Origin: Bacillota bacterium LX-D
Lineage (GTDB): Bacteria > Bacillota > DUOV01 > Zhaonellaceae
Length of the DNA stretch: 64,000 bases
Direction: 5' to 3'
Assembly (NCBI GenBank): GCA_031628995.1
Contig: JAVLUO010000006.1
Location: 1-64,000 of the forward strand
In this document: piece after piece, positions 62,873 through 64,000 of the stretch
How the letters are laid out: each line of letters starts with the position of its first letter
Numbering within the stretch: position 1 is the first letter of the stretch
Translations under genes and position numbers: made by a program
Notes under the pieces: model-generated
The model's database searches: none
Seen by the model: only the letters and a program-made list of their open reading frames with translations
What the model was told of the DNA's origin: nothing

Positions 62873-62916
62873 AGGCAATTTGGCATAACAACATGAATGT
62901 CAAATTGCCTTTTTTC
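62873..62916 (+). terminator. Terminator of the activator gene
   Basis: AGGCAATTTG pairs with CAAATTGCCT and is followed by TTTTT. The following 196 bases up to 63111 are very AT-rich and must carry the next gene's promoter. Confidence 0.88.
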
Positions 62917-63111
62917 AACAAAAATTAACAATATTTTTAAAAATAGCAGGAATTTAAAATATTTAATCTAAATAATAAATATGACTATATTACAATAAAT
63001 CTACTAATCAGTATTTATGGCATAATTAACAAATACCTACTAATGTAAAAATATAATATTTATAGTACAATACAGAAGGAAACATTTGCATTATAGGATT
63101 GAGGTGATTCC

Positions 63112-64000
63112 ATGGAAGAGCAAATTGTTAATGAAAGTCAGTTAGAATTTTTGGAGGTAGCAGAAATAAAAGTTTTACAACAGATTTTGCGTTCTTTTTC
63201 CAAAGCAACTGGCTTACGAGCTTTTATTGTAGATGCTCAAGGTGAAATACTAGTTACTTCAGAGGGGCAGGACAAATATTGTGATTTTTGCAAACTAGTT
63301 AGGGCCAGTTCGTGTGGAATATCTAAATGCAAACGTTCCTACGCTCGCGCCGGCTTTGAAGCTAGTAAATATGGACAACCATATATATTCCGTTGCCATG
63401 CTGGATTAATTGAATGGGCTGCACCCATTTTAATTGAAGACAAATATATTGGAGCTATTATCTGTGGACAAGTTTTAATGTGGGAACCTGAAGACTTTTT
63501 CTGGGAAGAAATTGAAGATATGACCAGAGGTTTGGATTTAGATGTTAGTACTTTAATTGAATCTGCTAAAAAACTTGAGGTATTGTCTGGAGAAAAAATT
63601 CAAGCTGCAGCAGATTTGCTGTTTGTAGTGGCCAATCATGTTATGCAGACAGGTTTAATTACCTTACGTCAGAGGGAAGCTATTAGTGAGCAGCAAGCTA
63701 AACTAAATGAAGAAATTCAAGCTAGGAAAAATTTAGAAGAAGCATTAAAGAAAATTGACAGCTTATCTGTACGGGGTTATTCCTTAGAAAAAGAACAGGA
63801 GTTAATTTGTTTAGTTCGTAAAGGAGATAAAGCAGGGGTAGATAAACTTCTTAATAAAATTTTAGCAGAAATACTCCAACGTTTTTCCGGAGATGAAAAT
63901 GGAATTAAAGCAAGAACGTTAGAGTTAATGGTTATCTTATCTAGGGCAGCCATTGAGGGTGGTGCTATGTTAAAAACGGTATTAGCCCTGAATTCTGAAT
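63112..64000 (+). CDS. Second PocR-domain regulator, cut by the window edge
   Basis: The frame is open from ATG 63112 (after GAGGTGATTC) to the window edge, 296 residues. Its PocR domain repeats the first one closely: FSKATGLRAFIVDAQGE, CDFCKLVRASSCGISKCKRS, FRCHAGLIEWAAPI and IICGQVLMWEPEDFFWE. A coiled region and the middle helical part (MVILSRAAIEGG) follow. By likeness to the gene at 58896 an AraC DNA-binding domain is expected beyond the edge. It is a paralogue made by duplication, perhaps with a different signal. Confidence 0.85.
   Translation, partial: MEEQIVNESQLEFLEVAEIKVLQQILRSFSKATGLRAFIVDAQGEILVTSEGQDKYCDFCKLVRASSCGISKCKRSYARAGFEASKYGQPYIFRCHAGLIEWAAPILIEDKYIGAIICGQVLMWEPEDFFWEEIEDMTRGLDLDVSTLIESAKKLEVLSGEKIQAAADLLFVVANHVMQTGLITLRQREAISEQQAKLNEEIQARKNLEEALKKIDSLSVRGYSLEKEQELICLVRKGDKAGVDKLLNKILAEILQRFSGDENGIKARTLELMVILSRAAIEGGAMLKTVLALNSE

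Overview
The window looks like chromosome from a low-GC, Gram-positive, anaerobic member of the Clostridia. The evidence is AT-rich DNA, strong AGGAGG-type ribosome sites, an SdpI protein, a KimA-type transporter, Amj and MurJ flippases, GntR/YtrB-type ABC genes and an iron-only hydrogenase. The right end holds a corrinoid-dependent methyl-transfer locus that delivers methyl groups to tetrahydrofolate, which suggests an acetogenic or methylotrophic way of life (inference). I cannot name the species.

Layout. 1-142: 3' end of a 5S rRNA gene and its terminator. 356-9813: a Nudix hydrolase, an exported beta-propeller-like protein, a Cache/GGDEF/EAL c-di-GMP protein whose real start seems to be a rare AUA codon, a uvsE pseudogene, a KimA-like transporter and an MprF-like aminoacyl-lipid synthase. 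10087-15258: a cold-shock protein and DEAD-box helicase, then a decayed patch (sensor-kinase remnant, ArsR remnant, ABC-F protein with an internal deletion) around intact sdpI and a DUF4342 gene. 15357-22110: an autoregulated GntR-ABC operon, an ECF S component, a HAD phosphatase, a YhaM-like nuclease, and a RAYT transposase element whose inverted repeats supply the stop codons of both flanking genes. 22105-26458: a polyamine uptake operon (potABCD) with its XRE-cupin regulator. 26659-37456: phosphate transport, sbcDC, an RNA methyltransferase, a choline-kinase remnant, DegV and an alpha-glucan phosphorylase. 37506-40716: feoAB with a Fur box and small proteins. 40929-53139: an Fsr-type exporter, an iron hydrogenase, Amj, a diguanylate cyclase, an HtrA plus two-component system, two glycosyltransferases and MurJ.

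53215-64000 is the most interesting region: mtaC - hydantoinase-type ASKHA ATPase - MtrH/AcsE-like methyltransferase - structured non-coding segment - mtaB - PocR/AraC regulator - second mtaC - RACo/RamA-like reductive activator - second PocR gene (cut by the window edge). The proposed flow is: MtaB moves methyl from methanol (or a related C1 donor) to the cobalt of MtaC, the MtrH/AcsE-like enzyme passes it to tetrahydrofolate, and the ferredoxin-ASKHA protein re-reduces inactive Co(II). A 16-bp sequence lies upstream of both the first mtaC and mtaB, in opposite orientations, and is a candidate binding site for the PocR/AraC regulators.
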